5,413 bases of DNA from Chloroflexi bacterium RBG_13_46_14 (lineage in GTDB: Bacteria; Chloroflexota; Dehalococcoidia; Dehalococcoidales; UBA2162): contig MGML01000020.1 in assembly GCA_001796415.1 (NCBI GenBank), positions 891 through 6,303 of the forward strand, written 5' to 3'. The notes below the pieces were generated by a model, which saw nothing but the letters and a program-made list of their open reading frames with translations, was not told the DNA's origin and did not search any database. A program made the position numbers and the translations under genes. This document shows positions 1 to 5,346 of this stretch, in pieces (the first letter of the stretch is position 1; each line of letters starts with the position of its first letter).

Positions 1-744
1 ATCCAGGTGTACCGACGAGCCTGCCAGTTCGGTATTGAAAACCCAGATCCCTGAATACTGGGCTGCACTCAGGACAGTAGATTTTGCACTGACGATGTAG
101 AATTCACCGGTGCGAATATTAACGCCCATGGCACCAATAACTCGTGCTCCTGGTTTTCCGCCTTCCGTGAGAAGTCCAGTAACCATAACTCTGTCAATCA
201 CCTTAACTCCCAGCCGTAGCATCTCTTTGTAGAGAACAGGTTTAACTTTGGCTCCGTTATTAACGCGAATATTTACCCGGGTGTTGTAGTTATACGCAAA
301 CATGATTTTAGTTTTTTCATCACGTATCGGCGAGCCGGCAAATTCATCATCCTCGTCGCGGAAGTTCATACCCATCTCTTCGCAGTCGAGCAGGGCATCC
401 CAGGATTCACGCATGGTGATGTAACTCAACATCCCGTTCGCCCAGAGTCGCCTTTTCTCACTGGAATCGGCGGCTCTCTCAAGGTCAGCAGTACAGCAGG
501 GATTTGTATAGGCCGCTCCCCAGTGGTCGACCCCGGCTCCGCTGCAGCCACTTCGTATTGTCGCCCCTTTTTCGAGCAATACTACCTTTGAACCCCTTTT
601 AGCGGCGTTTATCGCGGCGTGGCAGCCAGCAATTCCACCGCCGACTACGAGGACATCGGCTGATAATTCATTTTCCTTTCCGTAATTGACAGGATATGGC
701 CAGGCAGGGGCGCCTTTTCCTGTCATCTCTTCAATAATGGCCAT
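1..744 (-). CDS. FAD-dependent oxidoreductase, fumarate reductase / APS reductase alpha type (N-terminal 248 codons, cut by window edge)
   Basis: This is the N-terminal part of a flavoprotein of the fumarate reductase/succinate dehydrogenase/APS reductase alpha superfamily. The frame is open from the ATG at 744 to base 1, so the C-terminal part lies outside the window. A beta strand leads into the dinucleotide-binding loop GGGIAG (residues 35-40), and the acidic residue ending the second strand is E58 in VVLLEK. The following RSGCSGAGVDHW (64-75) is the flavin-contacting loop typical of this superfamily. No signal peptide is visible, so it is probably cytoplasmic. The start is supported by a near-perfect Shine-Dalgarno AAAGGAGG (757-750) five bases upstream. 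Family members transfer hydride to or from a small organic or sulfur substrate, often with an iron-sulfur partner. The substrate cannot be told from this fragment. It is transcribed away from the small plus-strand gene. Superfamily assignment is firm; the exact reaction is unknown. Confidence 0.88.
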   Translation of the reverse strand, partial: MAIIEEMTGKGAPAWPYPVNYGKENELSADVLVVGGGIAGCHAAINAAKRGSKVVLLEKGATIRSGCSGAGVDHWGAAYTNPCCTADLERAADSSEKRRLWANGMLSYITMRESWDALLDCEEMGMNFRDEDDEFAGSPIRDEKTKIMFAYNYNTRVNIRVNNGAKVKPVLYKEMLRLGVKVIDRVMVTGLLTEGGKPGARVIGAMGVNIRTGEFYIVSAKSTVLSAAQYSGIWVFNTELAGSSVHLD

Positions 745-787
745 TTCTCCCTCCTTTCGATTATTAAACTTTAGAATTACCTGTTTT

Positions 788-807
788 TATGTGACATCTG
801 TCATATA
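788..807. promoter_or_regulatory. CRP/FNR-family-like operator dyad upstream of the flavoprotein gene
   Basis: The sequence contains TGACA-TC-TGTCA (792-803), extended on each side by TAT/ATA with one mismatch per arm. Read in the other register it is TGTGA-N6-TCATA (790-805), one base off the textbook TGTGA-N6-TCACA site of CRP-type regulators. It lies 44 bp upstream of the flavoprotein start codon, a sensible position for a regulator. The regulator is not in the window, so its identity is inference. Confidence 0.35.
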
Positions 808-872
808 AGGTCCGACTAAAAAGGGATAATATTAGGTAGAAATATGAATTCGGCAAAGGGTAAAAATAATAG

Positions 873-902
873 TTTACTAATCTGATAATATTAGTATATA
901 AT
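873..902 (+). promoter_or_regulatory. Candidate sigma-70 promoter for the small gene, with dyad in the spacer
   Basis: TTTACT (873-878), 18 bases, then a consensus TATAAT (897-902). The inverted repeat TACTAAT-N8-ATTAGTA (875-896) fills the spacer, as an operator would. Transcription from here would start near 909 and place the 920-964 hairpin in an untranslated leader of about 88 nt. The alternative proximal promoter (944-971) would leave that hairpin out of most of the RNA. The local A+T content weakens both calls. Confidence 0.35.
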
Positions 903-919
903 ATATTATAACATAACTG

Positions 920-964
920 GAGAGTGCGTAACACAAGATAGTATTGTTATAGTTAAACACTCTC
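920..964 (+). other. Imperfect long inverted repeat / potential leader hairpin
   Basis: The arms are GAGAGTG (920-926) and CACTCTC (958-964). After a 2x2 mismatch, TAAC (929-932) pairs with GTTA (952-955). Inside that, ACAA (933-936) can pair with TTGT (944-947). It sits 32 bp before the small gene's ATG. It could be a leader RNA structure if transcription starts near 909, or a DNA operator if transcription starts downstream. Function is not known. Confidence 0.4.
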
Positions 965-996
965 AGATACTAAAAATAATAATAAGGAGAGGAAAA

Positions 997-1185
997 ATGA
1001 CAGAAGTAGAGATCATCGACGCGATCAACAAGAAAAGGGCAGAACTGGAAAAGAAAAAAGGACAGAATGCCGATGGCAGGGTACTCACAGTGATTGAGAA
1101 AGAGATTGAAGAACTTACGATGAGTTTACAGCCTGTCGAGAAGAGCCGGGATCAGAAGGCGTTCCTCGATGAATGTGCCGGTTAA
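997..1185 (+). CDS. Small charged helical protein of unknown function (62 aa)
   Basis: I do not recognise a family. The protein is rich in Lys and Glu and looks almost entirely alpha-helical: a first helix at about residues 2-21 (IIDAINKKRAELEKKK), a short break at QNADGR, then a second at about 27-43 (VLTVIEKEIEELTMSL). The hydrophobic spacing would allow a helical hairpin or short coiled coil. The only cysteine is C60 near the C-terminus. There is no signal peptide or membrane segment, so it is probably cytoplasmic. Reality as a gene is supported by AAGGAGAGG (984-992) placed four bases before the ATG, by a TAA stop and by a terminator hairpin starting 22 bp later. It is monocistronic and divergent from the flavoprotein gene. 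It could be a small regulator or an accessory subunit, but nothing in the sequence decides this. Confidence 0.75.
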   Translation: MTEVEIIDAINKKRAELEKKKGQNADGRVLTVIEKEIEELTMSLQPVEKSRDQKAFLDECAG

Positions 1186-1205
1186 TTAGATGATTAAGTA
1201 ATTGG

Positions 1206-1240
1206 GAAAGAGGGGTTGAATTACCAATCCCTCTTTCTTC
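1206..1240 (+). terminator. Rho-independent terminator of the small gene, in a convergent gap
   Basis: A 13-bp stem has left arm GAAAGAGGGGTTG (1206-1218) and right arm CAATCCCTCTTTC (1225-1237), with one G-T wobble and a six-base loop AATTAC. A pyrimidine-rich CTTTCTTCTCC run includes and follows the right arm. It lies between the convergent stops of the small gene (1185) and the inositol-phosphate synthase (1283). It may also stop the minus-strand transcript, although that side lacks a good U-tract. Confidence 0.7.
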
Positions 1241-1282
1241 TCCAGTCTAATATAATTTCTATTATCACTTACTTATGAAAAA

Positions 1283-2803
1283 CTACTCATCCCTGTAGTA
1301 TTCCATACCAAGGTGGGTTATCTGTTCGGAACCCATCATCCACCGGAGTGTGTTTTTCAGTTTAGTCTGCTGAATAAACAGATCATGCTCCGGGTATACG
1401 GAAGACGCGTGCTGTGGACTCTTGAAGTAGAAAGACAGCCATTCCTGGATTCCGCCGAGACCCGCACGTTTCGCCAGGTCCATGAAAAGAACCAGGTCAA
1501 GTACGAGCGGGGCGGCGAGGATAGAATCGGAGCAGAGGAAATTTATCTTAATCTGCATTTTCCTGCCCAACCAGCCGAAGATATCGATATTATCCCAGCC
1601 TTCTTTATTGTCACCTCGGGGCGGGTAGTAGTTAATGCGGACCTTATGATAAGCATTTGAGTAAAGGTCGGGATACATATCAGGCTGGAGAATATATTCA
1701 AGGGCTCCCAGTTTTGATTCTTCTTTTGTCTTGAAGTTTTCAGGTTCATCCAGCACTTCACCGTCACGATTCCCCAGGATATTCGTGGAAAACCAGCCAT
1801 TGAGACCCAGCATGCGGGCTTTAAGCATCGGCGCTATGACCGTCTTAACAAGGGTCTGACCGGTCTTAAAATCCTTTCCGCATATAGGAATATTCCTTTC
1901 TACGGCAAGGTTTTCCAGGGCGGGAAAATCAACCGTTAGTGCCGGAGCGCCGTTAATGAAAGGAATTCCTTCAAGCAGCGAGGCGTAGGCATATATCTGC
2001 GAAGGGGCTATATCTTTATCGTTGTTTTCAAGTCCTTTGATAAAATTCTTCATGTTCTGGTGTACGGCGGACGGCTCAATGAATTTTTCGGTAGAACCGC
2101 ACCAGATTACCACTAAACGGTCACATTTATTCTTTGCCTTGAAGTTCCGGATGTCTTTCCTGATTTCCTCGACCAGTTCAAGTTTGGTTGCTGCCTGTTT
2201 AATATTGGTTCCATTAATGCGTTTCACGTAGTCCTTATCAAATACGGCCGGCATCGGTTTAATGGATTTCAGAAAGTCGGCAATAGGCTCGATATCCTCG
2301 GTTCGATTAAGCACTCCGCACTTTGCGGCGGCTTCGTACCCATCATCGGGGATAGGATCCCAGGCGCCGAATACGAGTTGGTCGAGGTTGGCCAGAGGAA
2401 CGAAATCTTTGATAAGCGGGGATTCTCTATCGGTTCGCTTACCAAGCCTTATCGTTGCCATCTGAGTTACTGAGCCGAACGGTTTTCCCATCCCACGCCT
2501 GACGTGTTCCACACCGGCTATGAACGTGGAACTAACCGCTCCGAGTCCGATGATGAGAACACCAAGTTTCCCTTCGGCGGGTTCAATGGATAATGTCTGT
2601 TGAGTTACGAAATCTTTAGGTTCGAGGGGTATACCTTTTTCGCGGGCAGTTTTCAGGAGTGTTTCGTGCCATTGCGAGGGGATTCTACCGGTTCTTGCCC
2701 AGTGTTGCACGGTACTCTGTCTTCTGCCGAGAATCACTGCGAGAGAAGACTGACCTCCAAAACGCTGGATTATTTGTTCTGCGGGATTTAAATTATTATT
2801 CAT
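1283..2803 (-). CDS. ino1: myo-Inositol-1-phosphate synthase with an N-terminal helix-turn-helix domain
   Basis: This NAD-dependent enzyme converts glucose 6-phosphate to 1D-myo-inositol 3-phosphate, the first step of inositol and inositol-lipid synthesis. The synthase core runs from about residue 79 to the end. It shows the dinucleotide-binding LGVLIIGLGAVSSTF (80-94), the active-site block GKDFKTGQTLVK (309-320), NILGNRDG (341-348), KTKEESK (358-364) with conserved lysines, and CSDSILAAPLVLDL (424-437). It resembles the eukaryote-like bacterial branch. Residues 1-65 are extra and look like a Cro/YdaS-type helix-turn-helix (QIIQRFGGQSSLAVILGRRQ, then STVQHWARTGRIP). I recall related HTH modules on other bacterial enzymes. 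The total of 506 residues fits a core of about 430 plus this module. The ATG at 2803 has no Shine-Dalgarno but lies seven bases after a perfect -10 box. No other in-frame Met occurs before residue 105, so this start is needed to keep both the HTH and the NAD site. The stop is TAG. Confidence 0.93.
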   Translation of the reverse strand: MNNNLNPAEQIIQRFGGQSSLAVILGRRQSTVQHWARTGRIPSQWHETLLKTAREKGIPLEPKDFVTQQTLSIEPAEGKLGVLIIGLGAVSSTFIAGVEHVRRGMGKPFGSVTQMATIRLGKRTDRESPLIKDFVPLANLDQLVFGAWDPIPDDGYEAAAKCGVLNRTEDIEPIADFLKSIKPMPAVFDKDYVKRINGTNIKQAATKLELVEEIRKDIRNFKAKNKCDRLVVIWCGSTEKFIEPSAVHQNMKNFIKGLENNDKDIAPSQIYAYASLLEGIPFINGAPALTVDFPALENLAVERNIPICGKDFKTGQTLVKTVIAPMLKARMLGLNGWFSTNILGNRDGEVLDEPENFKTKEESKLGALEYILQPDMYPDLYSNAYHKVRINYYPPRGDNKEGWDNIDIFGWLGRKMQIKINFLCSDSILAAPLVLDLVLFMDLAKRAGLGGIQEWLSFYFKSPQHASSVYPEHDLFIQQTKLKNTLRWMMGSEQITHLGMEYYRDE

Positions 2804-2809
2804 GCCGTG

Positions 2810-2838
2810 ATTATAACGAAATTTTCGTTAATTGTCAA
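2810..2838 (-). promoter_or_regulatory. Perfect-consensus sigma-70 promoter giving a leaderless inositol-phosphate synthase mRNA
   Basis: On the minus strand TTGACA (2838-2833) is followed by 17 bases and then TATAAT (2815-2810). Both hexamers and the spacing are exact consensus. The last base of the -10 box at position -7 places +1 on base 2803, the A of the start codon. The intervening CACGGC has no Shine-Dalgarno. Seen directly: hexamers and spacing. Inferred: leaderless start. Confidence 0.85.
2814..2830. promoter_or_regulatory. Perfect 17-bp palindromic operator inside the ino1 promoter
   Basis: TAACGAAA-T-TTTCGTTA is a perfect dyad around a single central base. It fills the spacer of the promoter and overlaps the first two bases of the -10 box, where a bound protein would block RNA polymerase. 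A further half-site-like AACGAA (2837-2842) repeats the one at 2815-2820, 22 bp (two helical turns) away. The HTH on the adjacent enzyme is the obvious candidate ligand, but that is inference. Confidence 0.7.
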
Positions 2839-2873
2839 CGAATAACCAGAAGGTTAATCGGTTGACTCTGATG

Positions 2874-2907
2874 AAAAAAGGCTGGCAAATTTCTGCCAGC
2901 CTTTTTT
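2874..2907. terminator. Strong bidirectional rho-independent terminator between the selenoprotein gene and ino1
   Basis: A perfect 14-bp stem is formed by AAAAAAGGCTGGCA (2874-2887) and TGCCAGCCTTTTTT (2894-2907), with a six-base loop AATTTC. A six-T run ends the structure on either strand. On the minus strand it begins 23 bp after the TAA of the UGSC-like gene, its natural terminator. It insulates that transcript from the ino1 promoter 36 bp further on. No gene on the plus strand reads into it. Confidence 0.92.
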
Positions 2908-2930
2908 GATTGGTGTTTAATGAAGAAAGA

Positions 2931-4691
2931 TTAACGCCACGGATCGATATACCATGCGGCATCCATTCCTGCCATGCGTCCACCGCCGATAAGAGCCATT
3001 TCCTCACCGGCGCCAGTAACGATAATAAGGTTGCTGTATGGATCCTCGCAGGCTGGGACCATATAGTCTTCGTCAAGTTCAAGCCATCGCTTGCCGGATG
3101 TTCTTTCAATACCTTTCCAGGCATTGGTACGCATATCAGGCCAGGAGTGAGTACGGTATTCTCTGACTGTCATGAAACTTTGATTATAAATCCACTCGTA
3201 AACATCATCCTTGGATTTAAACCCAGCTTCGTAAAGGTGCTGTGCCATTTCTGGAAGCATAATAATTGAAATGCCGCCTTCTCCACATTTCCACCAGCCC
3301 GGTACCTCGTATTCAAGCCAGTTCTTAGGTCCGGAAACGCCTTTTACACCCAGACGCCTGGCTATTCCGCCATGTCCGCTTTTCTGAAAGGCACGATAGC
3401 CGCCGGGGGAAAAGTGAGTACCACCGCCACCGGCACCAGCCGGTATCATAATACTCTCGTCTTTGTTGAAGTCGTATTCTTCATTCAAGCCTTTCCATCC
3501 CGGTGGCAGTGCATCAGCATTCTCGGGGAAGACGTTTGTGATACCGCCACCAAACACACCGCAGTTATTCACGCTGGGAATCTGCTGTCCGAAATTTCTC
3601 CACATAAGATCGGTGGCGCGTCCCAGACAGCGGTTTGAAGGATTGCCGGGACCGAGTACGTTAACATCGAAGTTCATTCCTACCTCTTTCGCGATAGGAC
3701 CGGAAATGCAGAAAGAACCTCCACCTCGGCCATCGCTACAACCGCCGCCGGATTCTGCCATGGTTAAAAGAATCGGCATATGCTCCGGTTTGCATCCTGC
3801 CATTACGCCGATTGTCGCAACCTTCTCGACTGTAGCCATTCTTCGCATCGGCATATAGTATACCGGTTCACCCTTTATGCCGGAACTGCCCATCTGGTTG
3901 ATCCTGTCACCCAATTTGTGGTCACTCTGGTACCTGATTATTTCATCAGCCGGGTGGCTGGTTCCCTTGAGCATTTTCGCAACACGTTCTTCGGTCGGGA
4001 TAACAATCGGCATTCCATCGGTATAGATAGCGAAAGGAGCGTTTTGAAGCGTGGGAACTATCATTGTCTGTTGATAGAATTCATTGGCTTCCTCGAGCGT
4101 TCCTTCAAAGAGTATCCTCTCGTCGGGTTCTTCCCATCTTCCACCCGCCGTTTCTTCTGCGGTGAGAGGTCTTACCAGGGCGTCCATCAGGTCGTCTATC
4201 CATCTGTCGACGTCCTCAGGGCCAGGAATGGTACGCGAGCAGTTTACACGTCTCAGGTGAGGAATACCATTGAGTCTACATGCCTGCTCGAAGCATTCAT
4301 CCTGGTCTTCATAGATTATAAATACACTGGGTATACCACGTTTTTCAATTGTAGCTAAGTGGGGCAACTGCTCCCATATAGCTCCATGTCACCAGATTAC
4401 TCCCCGTATCAGGGCGTCAATTTCTCCGCTTTCCACCTGTTCATCGGTTAGTGAAATACTGCCTGCTTTTGTCAGGTGGGGTCCGGCTCCCTGGATAATC
4501 CAGTTCACCTGTGGATATTTTTCCTGCAGCTTCTTGGGCAGGGGGATGGTAATGTCCTGTTCACCACCGGCGCCGATGCTGACGAAAATCGTCTTACCAT
4601 CAAGTTTGTTGAGGCGTGGCGCCAGAGGAGACAGGCCGACAGGCGTATGAATTCCAACAGGATTCAGGCACTTGTAGGTTTTTTCTGCCAT
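2931..4691 (-). CDS. UGSC-like selenoprotein fusion, 586 aa, with in-frame UGA read as selenocysteine 101
   Basis: Read through TGA 4389-4391, this is one continuous frame of 586 residues. Residues 1 to about 178 resemble the UGSC (seleno)protein family: LNPVG (9-13), SPLAPRLNKLDGKTI (21-35), then IDALIRGVIW-U-HGAIWEQLP (91-110) and TIEKRGIPSVFI (114-125), a Rossmann-like alpha/beta layout with the Sec at a loop after a strand. Here the U-G-S-C motif is U-H-G-A. Residues from about 196 to 586 form a second domain with EGTLEEANEFYQ, MATVEKVATIGVMAGCKPEHMPIL (285-308 region), Gly-rich GGGCSDGRGGG and NVLGPGNPSNRCLGRA. From memory this domain type accompanies UGSC proteins elsewhere; its biochemical role is unknown to me. 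The start ATG at 4691 has AGAGGAG (4705-4699) seven bases upstream. Neither half has its own complete signals: no terminator follows the TGA, and the second half has no in-frame ATG for 60 codons. A redox role for Sec is inferred. Confidence 0.8.
4353..4383 (-). promoter_or_regulatory. Bacterial SECIS-like hairpin just downstream of the UGA
   Basis: Counting the U of UGA as 1: AGCTA (9-13) pairs with UAGCU (35-39). After a 2x2 internal loop, UGGG (16-19) pairs with CCCA (29-32). A single A bulges at 20, GC (21-22) pairs with GC (27-28), and the apical loop is AGUU (23-26). Bacterial SECIS elements usually put the apical loop about 16-37 nt after the UGA, with a G among the first two loop bases and a bulge in the upper stem. 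All three hold, although the bulge in E. coli fdhF is U, not A. SelB would be the ligand. Confidence 0.75.
4389..4391 (-). other. In-frame TGA, predicted selenocysteine codon (Sec101)
   Basis: The codon is flanked by TGG (Trp100) and CAT (His102). It occupies the position of Sec in the UGSC family, after the core beta strand (DALIRGVIW) and before the helix leading to LATIEKRGIPSV. It is the only TGA in 586 codons. Ordinary Trp codons here are TGG, and the neighbouring acetyltransferase ends at a TGA, which argues against TGA being a sense codon throughout the genome. Confidence 0.8.
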
Positions 4692-4722
4692 ATATTTTCT
4701 CCTCTAAATTATTAGTAGATAG

Positions 4723-4749
4723 TTTATATCATTTTGTTTGTTCTGTCAT
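4723..4749 (-). promoter_or_regulatory. Candidate promoter of the UGSC-like selenoprotein gene
   Basis: ATGACA (4749-4744, five of six bases of the -35 consensus) is separated by 15 bases from TATAAA (4728-4723, five of six of the -10). The start point would be near 4716, giving a leader of about 25 nt containing the Shine-Dalgarno. The spacer is short by one or two bases. A half-site partner TGTCA/TGACA lies 24 bp away (4744-4748 and 4773-4777). Modest confidence because the gap is AT-rich. Confidence 0.45.
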
Positions 4750-4787
4750 CCGCTATATTAGATCATTATTTCTGACATATATATTAA

Positions 4788-4825
4788 CTGGAAAAATAAA
4801 TGCACCGACGATAGTCAGTGCATTT
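4788..4825 (-). terminator. Rho-independent terminator of the acetyltransferase gene
   Basis: On the minus strand AAATGCAC (4825-4818) pairs with GTGCATTT (4805-4798). An inner GAC/GTC pair of arms sits across a single mismatch, with a four-base loop. The right arm runs into ATTTTT (4797-4792). It begins 20 bp after the acetyltransferase stop and ends before the selenoprotein's candidate promoter, so the two genes are probably separate units. Confidence 0.75.
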
Positions 4826-4845
4826 CAGGATGAATTCTTGTTGTC

Positions 4846-5346
4846 TCAGCTTTGCCGGGGATCTTTGTTATAAGTAACAAAGATAGACCGGTTAAACCCA
4901 CGTCCGATGAGGAAACTCTTTAACGCTTCATCATCATCTCTGATGGCGATTCTCATCATGGCATTGTTTTTACGGCATTCTTCGGTGAAAGCATCTATTA
5001 ATGCCAGGCCGATACCCTTGCCCCAGTGGTCGGCATGAACACCCATCATCTCAATCCACCCTACTCTTGGAGAATCATCGATCGGACTTGCGACAGAACG
5101 AGGTTGGTTAATAAGGAAGTTACTCCTTTCTTCATGCTCTATCACTCCGGCAACGAAACCTGCAACCTGTCCGTTGAGTTCAGCAATATAGCAAATTTCT
5201 GGTTCATAGATTCTCCAGTACATGTCGAACGAAAACGGCCAGGTTGTGACCCTGTTTCTGCCGCGAAGTGAGTTATCTACGGCATTTATCTTTGCCAGGT
5301 CACTCTTTTTCATTTTCCTTACTGTTATATTCGGACGTTCAGTCAT
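4846..5346 (-). CDS. GNAT-family N-acetyltransferase (166 aa)
   Basis: This protein transfers an acetyl group from acetyl-CoA to an amine; the acceptor is not evident. The order of elements is that of the GNAT fold. Strand 1 is ITVRKMKKSDLAKI (7-20). The central strands are ICYIAELNGQVAGFVAGVIE (51-70) and GWIEMMGVHADH (96-107). The acetyl-CoA pyrophosphate loop is WGKGIGLALI (108-117), matching the Q/R-x-x-G-x-G/A motif with Trp in the first position. The C-terminal part has RIAIRDDDEALKSFLIGRGF (132-151), the usual N-x-x-A-x-x-F-Y helix region with Asp/Glu-rich variants. At 166 residues it is the normal single-domain length. The similarity to RimI-type enzymes is generic, so ribosomal protein acetylation is only one option. 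The start has AAAGGAG (5359-5353) six bases upstream. The stop is TGA, followed by its own terminator. Confidence 0.88.
   Translation of the reverse strand: MTERPNITVRKMKKSDLAKINAVDNSLRGRNRVTTWPFSFDMYWRIYEPEICYIAELNGQVAGFVAGVIEHEERSNFLINQPRSVASPIDDSPRVGWIEMMGVHADHWGKGIGLALIDAFTEECRKNNAMMRIAIRDDDEALKSFLIGRGFNRSIFVTYNKDPRQS

Larger units (their letters stand above)
745..996. promoter_or_regulatory. Divergent AT-rich regulatory gap between the flavoprotein and the small gene
   Basis: This 252-bp gap between two divergent starts contains no convincing ORF. It must hold both promoters. It contains a CRP/FNR-like dyad near the flavoprotein, a twice-repeated 11-mer GATAATATTAG (825-835 and 884-894), an inverted repeat (875-896) and a long imperfect hairpin (920-964). 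On the plus strand two promoters are plausible: TTTACT-N18-TATAAT (873-902) and TTGTTA-N16-GATACT (944-971). On the minus strand nothing close to consensus stands out. The high A+T makes -10-like matches likely by chance, so the exact promoters are uncertain. Confidence 0.5.

Noticed and set aside
1313..1660. 115-residue plus-strand frame and the 1543-1800 minus frame within ino1
   Set aside because: They overlap the well-conserved synthase core in other frames and have no upstream Shine-Dalgarno.
2843..2856. TAACC-N4-GGTTA small inverted repeat upstream of the ino1 promoter
   Set aside because: With only five base pairs per arm in AT-rich DNA, it is likely chance. It is not needed to explain the promoter.
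2828..3124. 98-residue minus-strand frame overlapping the end of the selenoprotein
   Set aside because: It runs through the strong terminator hairpin and overlaps conserved coding sequence in another frame.
3463..3858. 131-residue plus-strand open frame, and the overlapping frame at 3372-3638
   Set aside because: Both are antisense to the glycine-rich part of the selenoprotein, which gives Pro/Ala-rich shadow frames. No start signals are present.
3780..4358. 192-residue plus-strand open frame
   Set aside because: It is antisense to the selenoprotein gene, with no ribosome binding site and low-complexity unnatural composition. It is a shadow of the opposite strand.
2931..4367. A separate 478-residue protein beginning at the TTG at 4367
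   Set aside because: The TTG has only a GGGAG three bases upstream, too close for a good Shine-Dalgarno, and the first in-frame ATG comes 60 codons later. The same-frame upstream sequence continues the UGSC fold, so the fused reading is better.
4389..4691. The TGA as a nonsense mutation making a pseudogene, or as a genome-wide Trp/Gly codon
   Set aside because: Both halves are intact, in phase and carry no other lesion. The TGA falls at the family's Sec position and is followed by a SECIS-like hairpin. Other genes here use TGG for Trp, and the acetyltransferase ends at TGA.
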